64,000 nucleotides of DNA from Paenibacillus xylanilyticus (GTDB taxonomy: Bacteria; Bacillota; Bacilli; Paenibacillales; Paenibacillaceae). Shown piece after piece: positions 26,741 to 34,968 of the stretch. The DNA is taken from NCBI RefSeq assembly GCF_013359935.1, contig NZ_JABMCB010000201.1:434001-498000 (forward strand). The letters run 5' to 3'. The notes beneath the pieces were generated by a model. The model did no database searches. It saw only the letters and a program-made list of their open reading frames with translations, and was not told the origin of the DNA. How positions within the stretch are numbered: the first letter of the stretch is position 1; each line of letters starts with the position of its first letter. The position numbers were made by a program, and so were the translations under genes.

Positions 26741-27160
26741 ATGAATAATAAATTATTAAGGGTAGGAACTACGTATATCCCGGTTTCAAATGTAGAACTT
26801 TCTTCTCAATGGTATGTAGACAAATTGGAGGCAGAGTTAAACTACAAAGACGAAGACAAAGCCATTCTTAATTTTGCCAACCAGAGTATTTTCCTTATCA
26901 GATCTAAAGAAGATCAAAGCTCCAATTTTATTGATGTAAACGGAGTTGAGCGTTTTTCTATCACTTTTGAAGTGAATGGAATACAGGCTCTAGAAGCAAT
27001 ACATAAAGATTTTAGTGATAAACATATTAGAGTGGGGGCAGTTGAAAACAGAGGTCATTCCGGAAGGAATTTTGTTTTCTTTGATTTGGATGGTAATCAA
27101 TTTGATGTATGGAGTGAACTAAGTCCAATTTTCAAAGAGAAATACCTTCCTTCGCAATAG
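26741..27160 (+). CDS. VOC family (glyoxalase/bleomycin resistance-like) protein
   Basis: A 139-residue protein with the paired beta-alpha-beta fold of the vicinal oxygen chelate family. It shows TTYIPVSNVELSSQWYVD at the start and HSGRNFVFFDLDGNQFDVWS near the end, where the GN-F-D-W block is typical. Members include glyoxalases, dioxygenases and antibiotic-binding proteins, and the sequence does not select one. A strong AAAGGAGG site precedes the ATG. Its base composition is more AT-rich than the next gene. Confidence 0.88.
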   Translation: MNNKLLRVGTTYIPVSNVELSSQWYVDKLEAELNYKDEDKAILNFANQSIFLIRSKEDQSSNFIDVNGVERFSITFEVNGIQALEAIHKDFSDKHIRVGAVENRGHSGRNFVFFDLDGNQFDVWSELSPIFKEKYLPSQ

Positions 27161-27265
27161 AGAAGACTGCTCACATAGGAATGTTTGGGGGATGACGCCT
27201 GCTTCCCTTCTCCGTTATAATATTCGTCATACTGGAGTTTGATCTGGAACAATGGGGGAGTAGAC

Positions 27266-27772
27266 ATGAAGCTGGATGGTGTACAGATTGAATATGCATC
27301 TCGGGATGACTTGCCAAGGATTGTGGAAATTTATAACTCCACAATTGAGAGCCGGATGGTGACAGCAGATCTGGAGCCGGTGACGGTAGAGCAGCGCATT
27401 CCGTGGTTTGAAGAGCATTCGCCGGACCATCGTCCGCTCTGGGTGATGAGGCATGAAGGACAAGTTGTGGCCTGGGCCAGCTTGAGCTCATTTTACGGGC
27501 GTCCTGCATACAACGGTACAGTGGAAGTGAGTGTGTACGTTGATCAGCAATGCCGGGGAATCGGGGCTGGAGGACGCTTGCTGAACACGATTTTTGCTGC
27601 ATGTCCTGCGCTGGGAATTACGACGATCCTGGGATTTGTCTTTGGACATAATGAACCAAGTCTTGGTTTGCTGCGTAAGCATGGCTTCGAGCAATGGGGG
27701 TACTATCCGGAAGTGGCTGTGTTGGACGGCGTAAACCGGGATTTGGCGATTCTGGGCAAAAAAATAACGTAA
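27266..27772 (+). CDS. GNAT N-acetyltransferase (phosphinothricin acetyltransferase-like)
   Basis: A 168-residue acetyl-CoA dependent transferase of the PAT/BAR branch. Visible blocks are IVEIYNSTIESRMVTADLEP at the N-terminus, EVSVYVDQQCRGIGAGGRLL (acetyl-CoA pyrophosphate loop, RGIGAG) and the C-terminal GLLRKHGFEQWGYYPEVAV. Enzymes of this branch acetylate small amines such as phosphinothricin or methionine sulfoximine. The actual substrate is not shown here. The ATG at 27266 is preceded by GGGGGAG, whereas the open frame starts 9 codons earlier at a weak TTG. A terminator follows. Confidence 0.9.
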   Translation: MKLDGVQIEYASRDDLPRIVEIYNSTIESRMVTADLEPVTVEQRIPWFEEHSPDHRPLWVMRHEGQVVAWASLSSFYGRPAYNGTVEVSVYVDQQCRGIGAGGRLLNTIFAACPALGITTILGFVFGHNEPSLGLLRKHGFEQWGYYPEVAVLDGVNRDLAILGKKIT

Positions 27773-27835
27773 ATTTGCTGTAACTAGGCCATGAGCTATG
27801 ATCAGGAATCAATTGCTAATGAACCCTACTAACTG

Positions 27836-27876
27836 AAAACCTCCAATTCACGTTGACGTGGATTGGAGGTTTTTTT
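27836..27876 (+). terminator. Rho-independent terminator after the GNAT gene
   Basis: Stem AAAACCTCCAATTCACG pairs with CGTGGATTGGAGGTTTT with one mismatch around a TTGA loop and is followed by more T residues. The minus side is A/T rich too, so it may be bidirectional. Confidence 0.9.
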
Positions 27877-28012
27877 ATGTTCTATTGAGGATGTGAACCG
27901 TTCTTAAAACCCCAAGCTTCTGCAGGATCTCCCTGATTTGTCCGAGATGGCGCTCTTCGTGATAGCTTGTAAAATCAATCCACTGAGCAATCCGGTGCCG
28001 AAACGAAATGCG
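27875..28012 (-). pseudogene. C-terminal relic of a DinB-family protein
   Basis: On the minus strand, about 45 codons before a TAA encode RHRIAQWIDFTSYHEERHLG followed by QIREIL. This matches the end of DinB/YfiT-type metalloproteins, where His and HxxQ side chains bind metal. Upstream of about 28012 the similarity stops and no start or remainder of the domain is found, so most of the gene has been lost. The intact DinB-like gene at 31207 is a different sequence. Confidence 0.55.
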
Positions 28013-28226
28013 GAAACTTGAACTTAAGCATAGAGGATTGGAATGGAAATTGCGAATGTGAGCAAATGGACATTGTTAAACGAACTTATTAAAACAGAAA
28101 TAAAGCCGTTCATCAGGAACGACCTGTTTAGAAAAACAGCGATCTCCAAAAAAAGATTGACGGGTAGACCACGGCAAACTATAATCGGTAACAAGTAACT
28201 TGATATGTGAGGAGTCCTGACATGAT

Positions 28227-28646
28227 ATGTTAGTAATCGACGAGGTGTATCACCATACAGCATTGCAAATATCATCGTCCGATTTATTGTACCTTATCGA
28301 ACGGCTGAAGGTCAAAAAAGAAAATGAGATTGAAACTCTCAAACATAAAATTGAACAATTTGAGCAAAAGAAGCGTGCGGAAGAAGTGGCCTATCAATCT
28401 ATGTCGACGGTACGCAAGTGGTTTGCAGGACGTCCTGCTTCTCATCACCAGGCGGTGGAGTATATGGTTCAGGTGAAGGAACGTTTTCGCAAGATGGAGC
28501 AGATCCGCCGCCGCATTCGTGAGTTGGATCGGATCGTTGAACGAATTGAGCACCCTCACAGCAAGGAAAGGGACGAGATCGAGCTTCCGCCCGATACGAT
28601 CCGTGAGATCAGACAGCTTAGTGAAACGGAGGATGTACAAGCATGA
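28227..28646 (+). CDS. Hypothetical coiled-coil protein coupled to amtB
   Basis: A 139-residue, highly charged protein that I do not recognise. A short N-terminal part (LQISSSDLLYLIERLKV) leads into two long helices rich in Glu, Lys and Arg with heptad spacing (about 28-60 and 83-112), joined by a basic piece (RKWFAGRPASHHQAVEYM). There is no signal peptide or membrane segment. An AGGAG site precedes the ATG, and its stop overlaps the ATG of the ammonium transporter (ATGA). It occupies the position where a GlnK-type PII protein is often found next to amtB, but it has no PII sequence motif. A role in regulating the transporter is only inference. Confidence 0.75.
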   Translation: MLVIDEVYHHTALQISSSDLLYLIERLKVKKENEIETLKHKIEQFEQKKRAEEVAYQSMSTVRKWFAGRPASHHQAVEYMVQVKERFRKMEQIRRRIRELDRIVERIEHPHSKERDEIELPPDTIREIRQLSETEDVQA

Positions 28647-29932
28647 CTTTGGAGACGTTAAGCTCCGGGATCGATACGGTCTGGGTTGTACTGAGCGCGG
28701 CCATGATATTATTGATGGAGGGTGGATTCGCCCTGCTGGAGGCCGGGTTTGTACGCTATAAAAATAGTGTGAACATTATTATGAAGGTTTTTGCCGACAT
28801 TACGATAGGCACATTACTGTTTTATGCCGTCGGATTCGGCTTGATGTACGGTTCTGATGCCGGAGGTTTTGCCGGGGTTACGGGATTTTTCCTGAATGGC
28901 GATTTGTCTCATATCGATGTGCCTGTATCGCTTGAAACGTTTTGGCTGTTCCAGGCTGCGTTCACGATTGCTGTAATATCCATCGTGTCAGGTGCTGTGG
29001 CTGAACGGATCAACTTCCGGGCCTATCTTTTGTACATCATCTTGATGACTGCGATTATATACCCAATTGGTGGTCACTGGGCATGGGGCGGCGGCTGGCT
29101 CAGTAAGCTGGGCATGCAGGATTTTGCCGGATCGGCTGTCATTCATGCGCTCGGCGGGTTCTCGGCCTTGGCTGCAGCGATCATTATCGGTCCACGCAAA
29201 GGCAAATACACTCCACATGGCGTAAGTGCGATTGCCCTTCCGAGCAACCTGCCGCTTGCCTCTGTAGGTGCATTTCTGCTGTGGTTTGGCTGGTTCGGTT
29301 TCAATGCAGGGAGCACGCTGAGTGCCACCGATGCTAGAATTGGTCATATTGCATTAGTCACCATGTTATCGGCTGCCTCGGGTGGAGCGGTTACGCTGTT
29401 ATACACGCTGTTCCGCTTCAAGCGTTCAGATGCGCCATCGGTCATTAATGGGTCCCTTGCTGGTCTGGTCGGCATTACCGCAGGCTGTGCTTTTGTAGGC
29501 GATGTTGCTGCGATATTTATCGGGGCGGTTTCCGGACTGCTCATGATGGCAGCAACGAATTGGCTTGACCGTCGTCAGATCGATGATCCGGTCGGTGCTT
29601 TCCCGGTCCATGCTGCATCCGGGATGTGGGGCACGATTGCCGTAGGGCTGTTTGCCACAGATGGTGGATTATTCATGGGTGGCGGATGGAGGCTGCTCGG
29701 TGTTCAGGCACTTGGGCTCGCTGCGCTTGTCATCTGGGGCTTTGTCATGACATGGCTCGGACTGAAGCTCATTGGCAAAATGGTTCCGGTTCGTTCCACG
29801 GAAGAAGAGGAAGAACTGGGACTGGATATTAGCTACCATGGTGTGATGGCTGCGCATCAGGCTCATGAGTTTCTTGATGGCGAAGAGCACATTCGGGCAT
29901 TCCAGCGTGATCCGTCCGATCGGATTCGTTAA
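28643..29932 (+). CDS. amtB: Ammonium transporter (Amt/MEP/Rh family)
   Basis: Trimeric ammonium channel/transporter, 429 residues with 11 predicted membrane helices and no cleavable signal peptide. The twin pore histidines are visible in DFAGSAVIHALGG (with the essential Asp before it) and in AFPVHAASGMWGT. The first helix motif MEGGFALLEAGFVR is canonical. The cytoplasmic tail of about 45 residues is longer than minimal and acidic (EEEEELGLD). It is translated together with the preceding coiled-coil gene by an ATGA overlap, and no glnK or glnB gene follows. A terminator lies 15 bases downstream. Confidence 0.96.
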   Translation: MTLETLSSGIDTVWVVLSAAMILLMEGGFALLEAGFVRYKNSVNIIMKVFADITIGTLLFYAVGFGLMYGSDAGGFAGVTGFFLNGDLSHIDVPVSLETFWLFQAAFTIAVISIVSGAVAERINFRAYLLYIILMTAIIYPIGGHWAWGGGWLSKLGMQDFAGSAVIHALGGFSALAAAIIIGPRKGKYTPHGVSAIALPSNLPLASVGAFLLWFGWFGFNAGSTLSATDARIGHIALVTMLSAASGGAVTLLYTLFRFKRSDAPSVINGSLAGLVGITAGCAFVGDVAAIFIGAVSGLLMMAATNWLDRRQIDDPVGAFPVHAASGMWGTIAVGLFATDGGLFMGGGWRLLGVQALGLAALVIWGFVMTWLGLKLIGKMVPVRSTEEEEELGLDISYHGVMAAHQAHEFLDGEEHIRAFQRDPSDRIR

Positions 29933-29946
29933 GAAAGGTAGGGGTT

Positions 29947-29983
29947 AAGAGACCGACAGATGCTTCTGTGGGTCTCTTTTTTT
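29947..29983 (+). terminator. Rho-independent terminator after amtB
   Basis: Stem AGAGACC GACAGA pairs with TCTGT GGGTCTCT around TGCT and is followed by seven T residues. Confidence 0.9.
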
Positions 29984-30080
29984 AACCTCAAGCAGGGAAA
30001 GAAGTCGGGACGGAAGAATATACAGGTGTGAACGTGAATATGTCTCACCATAGATGTATTGGCTGAAGGAGAGGATCTGA

Positions 30081-31022
30081 ATGATTAAACCTGAACAATG
30101 TGAACGTCTGACCAGAAAAGCCCGCAAGACGCTTGAGGAGTATGGATTGGGCACTGCCGCTGATTTATTGGTGTCCTCAAGCCGCTGGGGGATCCGGCTT
30201 GATGTATCGACACTCGATGAATACCGCCGAACGGGAAATTCACGTGTGGGAGGGAATCCGGACCTGCCTGAGCACATCCAATGGCCCCTGACACAGGAGG
30301 GTGTGCCGATGACTTTTCTTGCCCAACTGAATCTCGTGGACTTGCTTCCTTATACCCCGAATGATGGACGCGTGAGCTTGCCTGAGCGAGGGATGCTGTA
30401 CTTTTTCATCGGAGTGGATGAGCCAGCTTATAATATTGAACACCATGTGATCTATGAACCCGATTCTCATAACTTGACTAGACGTGAGCCTGACGGTGAT
30501 ACCGCTCTGGAAACAGAATTGGTTGCACATGCCGTAACGGTACTGCCTAATCTGGAGTTTCCTACATACGCTTACGTTGATGCCCAGGCGCTGAATGCAT
30601 TATCTGTACAGCAGACGGGCGAGAACGACACTGCAGACCCGGAAGGTGGGCTGTATGAACGATATCTTGAATTTGAATCGGACTGGAATCACCCGAGTAC
30701 CCAAAACTGGGGTGGCATGTTTGGATACCCTGACGGTCAACACCCGGATGCAGAGCATCAAGCCCTGTTACAGATCGTGCTCGGAGAGGAATACGAGTAT
30801 GATGAACAAAAGTGTGAAAACAAACTGACCGCACATTATGGTGGAGATCCGGAACGTACACGGCAGGAACTTGATAATACCTTGCTGCTTCTGAAAATAG
30901 ATACTCACGATGCCATCGGCTTTCAATGGTGGGACTGCGGGGAACTGCAATTCTTCATTCGTAAATCTGACTTGTTTGCCGGAAGGTTCGATCAAACGTA
31001 TTGTTCGTTATACTCGAGTTAA
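30081..31022 (+). CDS. DUF1963 / YwqG-like protein
   Basis: A 313-residue cytoplasmic protein of the YwqG (DUF1963) family, whose function is unknown. Family blocks are SRVGGNPDLPEHIQWP (about 51-66), MTFLAQLNLVDLLPY, the LYFFIGVDE segment, NWGGMFGYPDGQ, and the ending FQWWDCGELQFFIRKSDLF. The last block resembles the SMI1/KNR4-like uses of the domain. GGAGAGG lies before the ATG. It is flanked by terminators on both sides and so appears to be transcribed alone. YwqG-like genes are often found near toxin or immunity loci, but nothing of that kind is next to it here. Confidence 0.88.
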   Translation: MIKPEQCERLTRKARKTLEEYGLGTAADLLVSSSRWGIRLDVSTLDEYRRTGNSRVGGNPDLPEHIQWPLTQEGVPMTFLAQLNLVDLLPYTPNDGRVSLPERGMLYFFIGVDEPAYNIEHHVIYEPDSHNLTRREPDGDTALETELVAHAVTVLPNLEFPTYAYVDAQALNALSVQQTGENDTADPEGGLYERYLEFESDWNHPSTQNWGGMFGYPDGQHPDAEHQALLQIVLGEEYEYDEQKCENKLTAHYGGDPERTRQELDNTLLLLKIDTHDAIGFQWWDCGELQFFIRKSDLFAGRFDQTYCSLYSS

Positions 31023-31054
31023 GGCCCGGTTTGAACGTATATAAGCAACAAAAC

Positions 31055-31095
31055 GTCCCTGATTCCGTCAATATGATGGAGGAGGGACTTTTTTT
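31055..31095 (+). terminator. Rho-independent terminator after the DUF1963 gene
   Basis: GTCCCT pairs with AGGGAC across a 29-base internal part that has a second CC/GG pairing, followed by seven T residues. The stem is short but the T-run is strong. Confidence 0.65.
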
Positions 31096-31206
31096 GTTCG
31101 TGAATGTTGGTTTTGGTGCATAGCTTGTTTATATATAGGGGGTATGATCTTGGTTGAAATACGATCATATGTTCTGTATAATGGGATGAAAAGGAAGTGA
31201 TATCGG

Positions 31207-31665
31207 GTGATTCAATCCGCATTTAAACATATTGATGTGGCTGTGACGTCATTGATAGATATCTGTGATCAGCTGTCCGAACAGGATTTGACGTTGACTC
31301 CAATTGAGGGCGAGCCCCCGGTTGGTGAACTGCTCTCTCATCTGTCGATGATCTGTCGTGCGGATGTGTACATATCGGAAGGGGCATCGGAAGAGGAGAT
31401 GGCTTCGTTTTACGAAGAAAATCAACCCCAAACCCTAAGTGAGATCAAGCAGGCACTGATTGAGAATCAGATGTATCTGTATCAACGGTACAGGCAGTTC
31501 AATACAGAGGAACTGCTTAAGGTGACTGATTCCTACTGGGGAGCATCCTATAGTCGTCTGGAGTGGCTGCTCGAGATTATGGGGCATGTTTATCATGACA
31601 GAGGACAATTGTATACGATGCTAACCTTAACGGGAAGAGAGACGAAGGTCCCATTGCTTAAATAG
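31207..31665 (+). CDS. DinB-superfamily protein
   Basis: A 152-residue four-helix bundle protein of the DinB/DUF664 type, many of which act as thiol S-transferases or bind a metal with three His. Visible candidates are His in ELLSHLSMI (about 45) and His in IMGHVYHDRGQLYTML (about 129). The second block is the typical HxxxHxxQ ending. The GTG start has GGAAGTGA upstream. It is a single gene, with the upstream terminator of the DUF1963 gene 110 bases before it. The substrate is unknown. A relic of another DinB gene sits 3 kb upstream on the other strand. Confidence 0.8.
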   Translation: MIQSAFKHIDVAVTSLIDICDQLSEQDLTLTPIEGEPPVGELLSHLSMICRADVYISEGASEEEMASFYEENQPQTLSEIKQALIENQMYLYQRYRQFNTEELLKVTDSYWGASYSRLEWLLEIMGHVYHDRGQLYTMLTLTGRETKVPLLK

Positions 31666-31803
31666 TTAACATATTGATATTCTCGGTGCTGCCTGAAGGA
31701 GTATCGATCTGATAGAATACATAGAAGCGTACAATCCGGTTCAGGCAAAGGTTAAAGGAGCAACTGACTGACGATACTATTCGTTAACAACGGAGGCTCA
31801 GGG

Positions 31804-32189
31804 TTGAAACAGAATCTTACATATCATGCGTTAATAGAAATGCTTCAGAACGTTCCTGAGTTGCATCAGGCAACGGAGATCGAGCCTATTTTGAAGGGAT
31901 AAAGAAGCTGGGATTCGCTGCCCAAAGCTGGGCCTATTTGCATCTGAGACGAGCATCCCATATTCGATGGGACAGATCCAGGGTTACTTTGGTGGTGGCG
32001 AGCCCGACGAGCTGTTCTGGAGGTTGTATTCTCTGTACACTGCAATGGCACTTGTGTCTTCCATGCTGGATTCAGTAGGTGAAGCCGGAAGAGACGGATG
32101 ATATGGTGGACAAGATTGAGCTTGTCCGGGAAGATCATGATGATTTTCGCAGATTCATTCCCCGGTGGTATAATTTGAAGAATCAATGA
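31804..32189 (+). pseudogene. Frameshifted gene relic, possibly phosphotransferase-like
   Basis: Three frames in succession encode protein-like stretches. TTG at 31804 gives LTYHALIEMLQNVPELHQAT and ends at EPILKG-stop. A second frame continues IKKLGFAAQSWAYLHLR. A third carries GYFGGGEPDELFWRLYSLY, then TAMALVSSML, and stops near 32100, and a fourth piece (32103-32189) reads ELVREDHDDFRRFIPRWY. Together they look like the C-terminal half of one protein broken by at least three frameshifts. The WRLYSLYTAMAL style resembles aminoglycoside-phosphotransferase-like kinases, but I am not sure of the family. It lies directly before the response regulator gene. Confidence 0.5.
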
Positions 32190-32215
32190 TTCATGGAATC
32201 GAAAGGAATAATGCC

Positions 32216-32917
32216 GTGGCACAGCCAGCTACCATTCTGCTTGTGGATGACGAGCAGGATATTATTAAACTGATGGAGATTTATTTTGGCAATGAAGGTT
32301 ACCGGGTTCTTACGGCGAGTGACGGGATCGAGGCGCTTGAACAATTGAAGCGAGAGCCGATCGATCTGATTATCCTGGATGTCATGATGCCGAATATGGA
32401 TGGGATTGAAGCTTGCATGAAGATTAGGGAAGAGCAGAAGATGCCGATCATTATGCTCTCCGCCAAAAGCATGGATATCGATAAAATAACGGGGCTGAGC
32501 ATCGGTGCAGATGACTATGTGACCAAGCCGTTTAATCCCCTTGAACTCGTCGCCAGGGCCAAATCCCAGCTTCGCAGGTACCATACGTTTAATGAAGGGC
32601 GGGAGCAAAAGGAGCATGAGTGGGTTATCGATGATCTCGTCATTAATACCGATACGCATGAAGTCTGGGTGGATGAGCAGCCTGTTCGTCTGACTCCCCG
32701 TGAGTTTGCCGTGCTGGAGCTGCTTGCACGTCATCAAGGCTCTGTTTTAAGCATGGAGCAGATTTACAGACAGGTGTGGAAAGAAGAATTTATGGAATCG
32801 AATAATACGGTGATGGTTCATATCCGGAAGATTCGGGAGAAGATCGAAATCGACAGCAAACATCCGAAATTTATTCAAACGGTGTGGGGCGTAGGCTATA
32901 AAATGATTAAACCATAA
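32216..32917 (+). CDS. OmpR family response regulator (VanR-like)
   Basis: DNA-binding regulator of 233 residues. The receiver domain has VDDEQD, phosphorylatable Asp in IILDVMMPNMDG, switch Ser in MLSAKS and Lys in VTKPFNP. The winged helix ends with VWGVGYKMIKP. GTG at 32216 with AAAGGA eight to nine bases upstream is preferred over the ATG at 32186, which overlaps the relic upstream. It is the first gene of a run with a histidine kinase, a kinase-like protein lacking the phosphoacceptor His, and a penicillin-binding protein, so it probably controls a cell-wall response. Confidence 0.93.
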   Translation: MAQPATILLVDDEQDIIKLMEIYFGNEGYRVLTASDGIEALEQLKREPIDLIILDVMMPNMDGIEACMKIREEQKMPIIMLSAKSMDIDKITGLSIGADDYVTKPFNPLELVARAKSQLRRYHTFNEGREQKEHEWVIDDLVINTDTHEVWVDEQPVRLTPREFAVLELLARHQGSVLSMEQIYRQVWKEEFMESNNTVMVHIRKIREKIEIDSKHPKFIQTVWGVGYKMIKP

Positions 32918-32984
32918 CAATAATACATTAACACAACGCCACAATAGATAAGCAGTTAAAGCGTATTCGCAGGGAGTCATGAAG

Positions 32985-34121
32985 ATGAATTCAAAGTTAA
33001 TTCATACGGTCCGTTGGAAATTTATCTATGCATTTCTGCTGAGTGGGGTTCTGACGGCGGCTATTCTGTATGGTGGCGGCAAGGTTGTGCAATCCATCTT
33101 GGCAGCCCAGACTTATCCCAATTACTCCATTCCGGCCAGGGCAGTCCGGTGGCTGATTAACCATATTGGTTCTGTTCCGCTGATGATTTTGATCGGCGTA
33201 CTTGCTTTTGTGCTGTTCTTTTTCCTGTTTACACGCAGGGTGATGCTGGTCCTGGACGAGATTACGGCTGGAATTCAGGAAGTGGCCAAAGGCGAATTGG
33301 CTCATCGGATCGAGGTGAAGACCTCGGATGAATTTGGTGTTGTTGCTTCCAGCATCAATCAGATGGCCGAGCAATTGCAGCAGTCACTGCAGGAAGAGCG
33401 AAATGCGGTAGCTGCCAAAAATGATCTGATCACGGGGATCTCTCACGATCTGAGAACGCCGCTGACTTCCATTCTTGGTTTTCTGGAGTACATCGAGAAG
33501 GACAGGTATCAGGACGAGATTGAGATGCGTTATTACGTCAGCATTGCATATGAGAAGTCATTAACATTAAGGAAGCTGATCGACGATTTGTTTGAATATA
33601 CACGAGTCAGTGGTGGAAGCCTCCCATTGTCTCTGACACCTCTCAATCTGAATCCGTTCCTGATGCAGCTGGCCGAAGAGTTTGCTCCAATGCTGGAAGA
33701 AGCGGGCATGACGTACAAATTCATTGGCGGTCAAGAGCCGCTGTGGATTATGGCAGCTCCGGGTGAGCTTGTCCGTGCGTACGAGAATCTGTTCAGCAAT
33801 GCGATCCGGTATGGGGCGCAGGGAAAAGTGGTGGAAATTGCACTGTCCCTTGATCAGGGAGAAGCCGTGGTACGTATCAGTAATTATGGTGAACCCATTC
33901 CGGCACAGGATCTGCCCCGTTTATTTGAAAGGTTCTATCGGGTCGACAAATCCCGCTCACGCGACACGGGTGGAACGGGGCTTGGCCTGGCCATTGCAAA
34001 ATCCATGATAGAATTGCATCATGGCAGTATAGCTGCATACAGCGAGAACGGCAGAACGGATTTTGTGACCCGTTTCCCGCTGGCTCCTGCTTCCGTTCAC
34101 CATGATGCGGAGGAATGGTAA
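32985..34121 (+). CDS. Sensor histidine kinase (VanS-like)
   Basis: Membrane kinase of 378 residues with a very small outer loop. TM1 lies at about 10-35 and TM2 at about 63-85 (VPLMILIGVLAFVLFFFLF), with only about 30 residues outside. A HAMP domain is followed by GISHDLRTPLTSILGFLEY with the phosphoacceptor His. ATPase motifs are NLFSNAIRYG, ERFYRVDKSRSRDTGGTGLG and the final GS block. The start at 32985 has GGGAG at good spacing; an ATG two codons earlier is also possible. Kinases with short loops often sense within the membrane or through partner proteins. It pairs with the regulator 67 bases upstream. Confidence 0.93.
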   Translation: MNSKLIHTVRWKFIYAFLLSGVLTAAILYGGGKVVQSILAAQTYPNYSIPARAVRWLINHIGSVPLMILIGVLAFVLFFFLFTRRVMLVLDEITAGIQEVAKGELAHRIEVKTSDEFGVVASSINQMAEQLQQSLQEERNAVAAKNDLITGISHDLRTPLTSILGFLEYIEKDRYQDEIEMRYYVSIAYEKSLTLRKLIDDLFEYTRVSGGSLPLSLTPLNLNPFLMQLAEEFAPMLEEAGMTYKFIGGQEPLWIMAAPGELVRAYENLFSNAIRYGAQGKVVEIALSLDQGEAVVRISNYGEPIPAQDLPRLFERFYRVDKSRSRDTGGTGLGLAIAKSMIELHHGSIAAYSENGRTDFVTRFPLAPASVHHDAEEW

Positions 34122-34245
34122 CAGGTAACAGAAGCGGCGTTTGTTAAGAAAATGATAAGGAGTTGACCACTTCCTTATTAAGAAGTATTCGGTAAGCTTA
34201 ACCTCAATCCACAGAGGATCTACACAATGGAGGAGGAGACCGAAT

Positions 34246-34968
34246 ATGAGAGGTTCATTACGTACAGTCAGATCAAGATACATATACATTTGTGGAGCAA
34301 GTGCGCTGCTTAGCGCCGTGCTCCTGTTTGTCGTTTCCCACATGTCACGTTTTGCTTACCATCACATCTGGTCTGAATCGACATGGGTGACTCGTTTCAT
34401 CCACTGGGGAATCAACCATGTCGGAACAAGGCCGCTCGTGATATTAATCGGAGGAGCCTTGTTTGCCTTGTTTTTCTGGATTCGTTCCCAAAAAATCTCG
34501 GATGATATGAACCGGATTGCAGCAGGAACACAAGAGTTGGCCTTCGGACAGGTGCCGGCTCCGATTGAGGTGTTAAATGGTGGAGAGCTGAGGCAGATTG
34601 CCGTCAATCTGAATGAAATTGCGCATCGCATGCACGCGGGGAAGTTACGGGATCATGAATGTTTGGCACAACTGTCCGGGAATATTCCAAGTCTGAGTCA
34701 GCTTTCTGAAGAGATGCCGGAAGGAGAACGATTGGAGTGGGGTTCCATGCAAGCTGATCTGCCGATCAAGCTCACGCTGTACGGCGTTCGTTCAGCTCTG
34801 GAGGAGATTATGGGAGGACACTGTCGGGACCAAGCGGAGAATCAGCATTGGGTTAGGCTGGCCTATGAACAGACATTGCTGTTACAGCATGCGCTTGAGT
34901 CCGTGCATCTGAAATCACAGGAATATCCTGTTTCAGGAGAGCAGGCAGGCAAGGAGCAGGAATGTTGA
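34246..34968 (+). CDS. Histidine-kinase-like membrane protein lacking phosphoacceptor His and ATPase domain (pseudokinase)
   Basis: A 240-residue paralogue of the upstream kinase's first two thirds. TM1 (about 12-32), a short loop with WVTRFIHWGINHVGTRPL (matching VRWLINHIGSVPL in the kinase), TM2 (PLVILIGGALFALFFWI) and a HAMP-like stretch follow in the same order. Where the kinase has SHDLRTPLTS, this protein has QADLPIKLTL, so the His is replaced. The next helix (WVRLAYEQTLLLQHALESV) still matches (YYVSIAYEKSLTLRKLIDD). It then ends without any ATPase domain. GGAGGAG precedes the ATG. The frame is intact and overlaps the next gene by 7 bases, so it appears to be maintained. Confidence 0.8.
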   Translation: MRGSLRTVRSRYIYICGASALLSAVLLFVVSHMSRFAYHHIWSESTWVTRFIHWGINHVGTRPLVILIGGALFALFFWIRSQKISDDMNRIAAGTQELAFGQVPAPIEVLNGGELRQIAVNLNEIAHRMHAGKLRDHECLAQLSGNIPSLSQLSEEMPEGERLEWGSMQADLPIKLTLYGVRSALEEIMGGHCRDQAENQHWVRLAYEQTLLLQHALESVHLKSQEYPVSGEQAGKEQEC

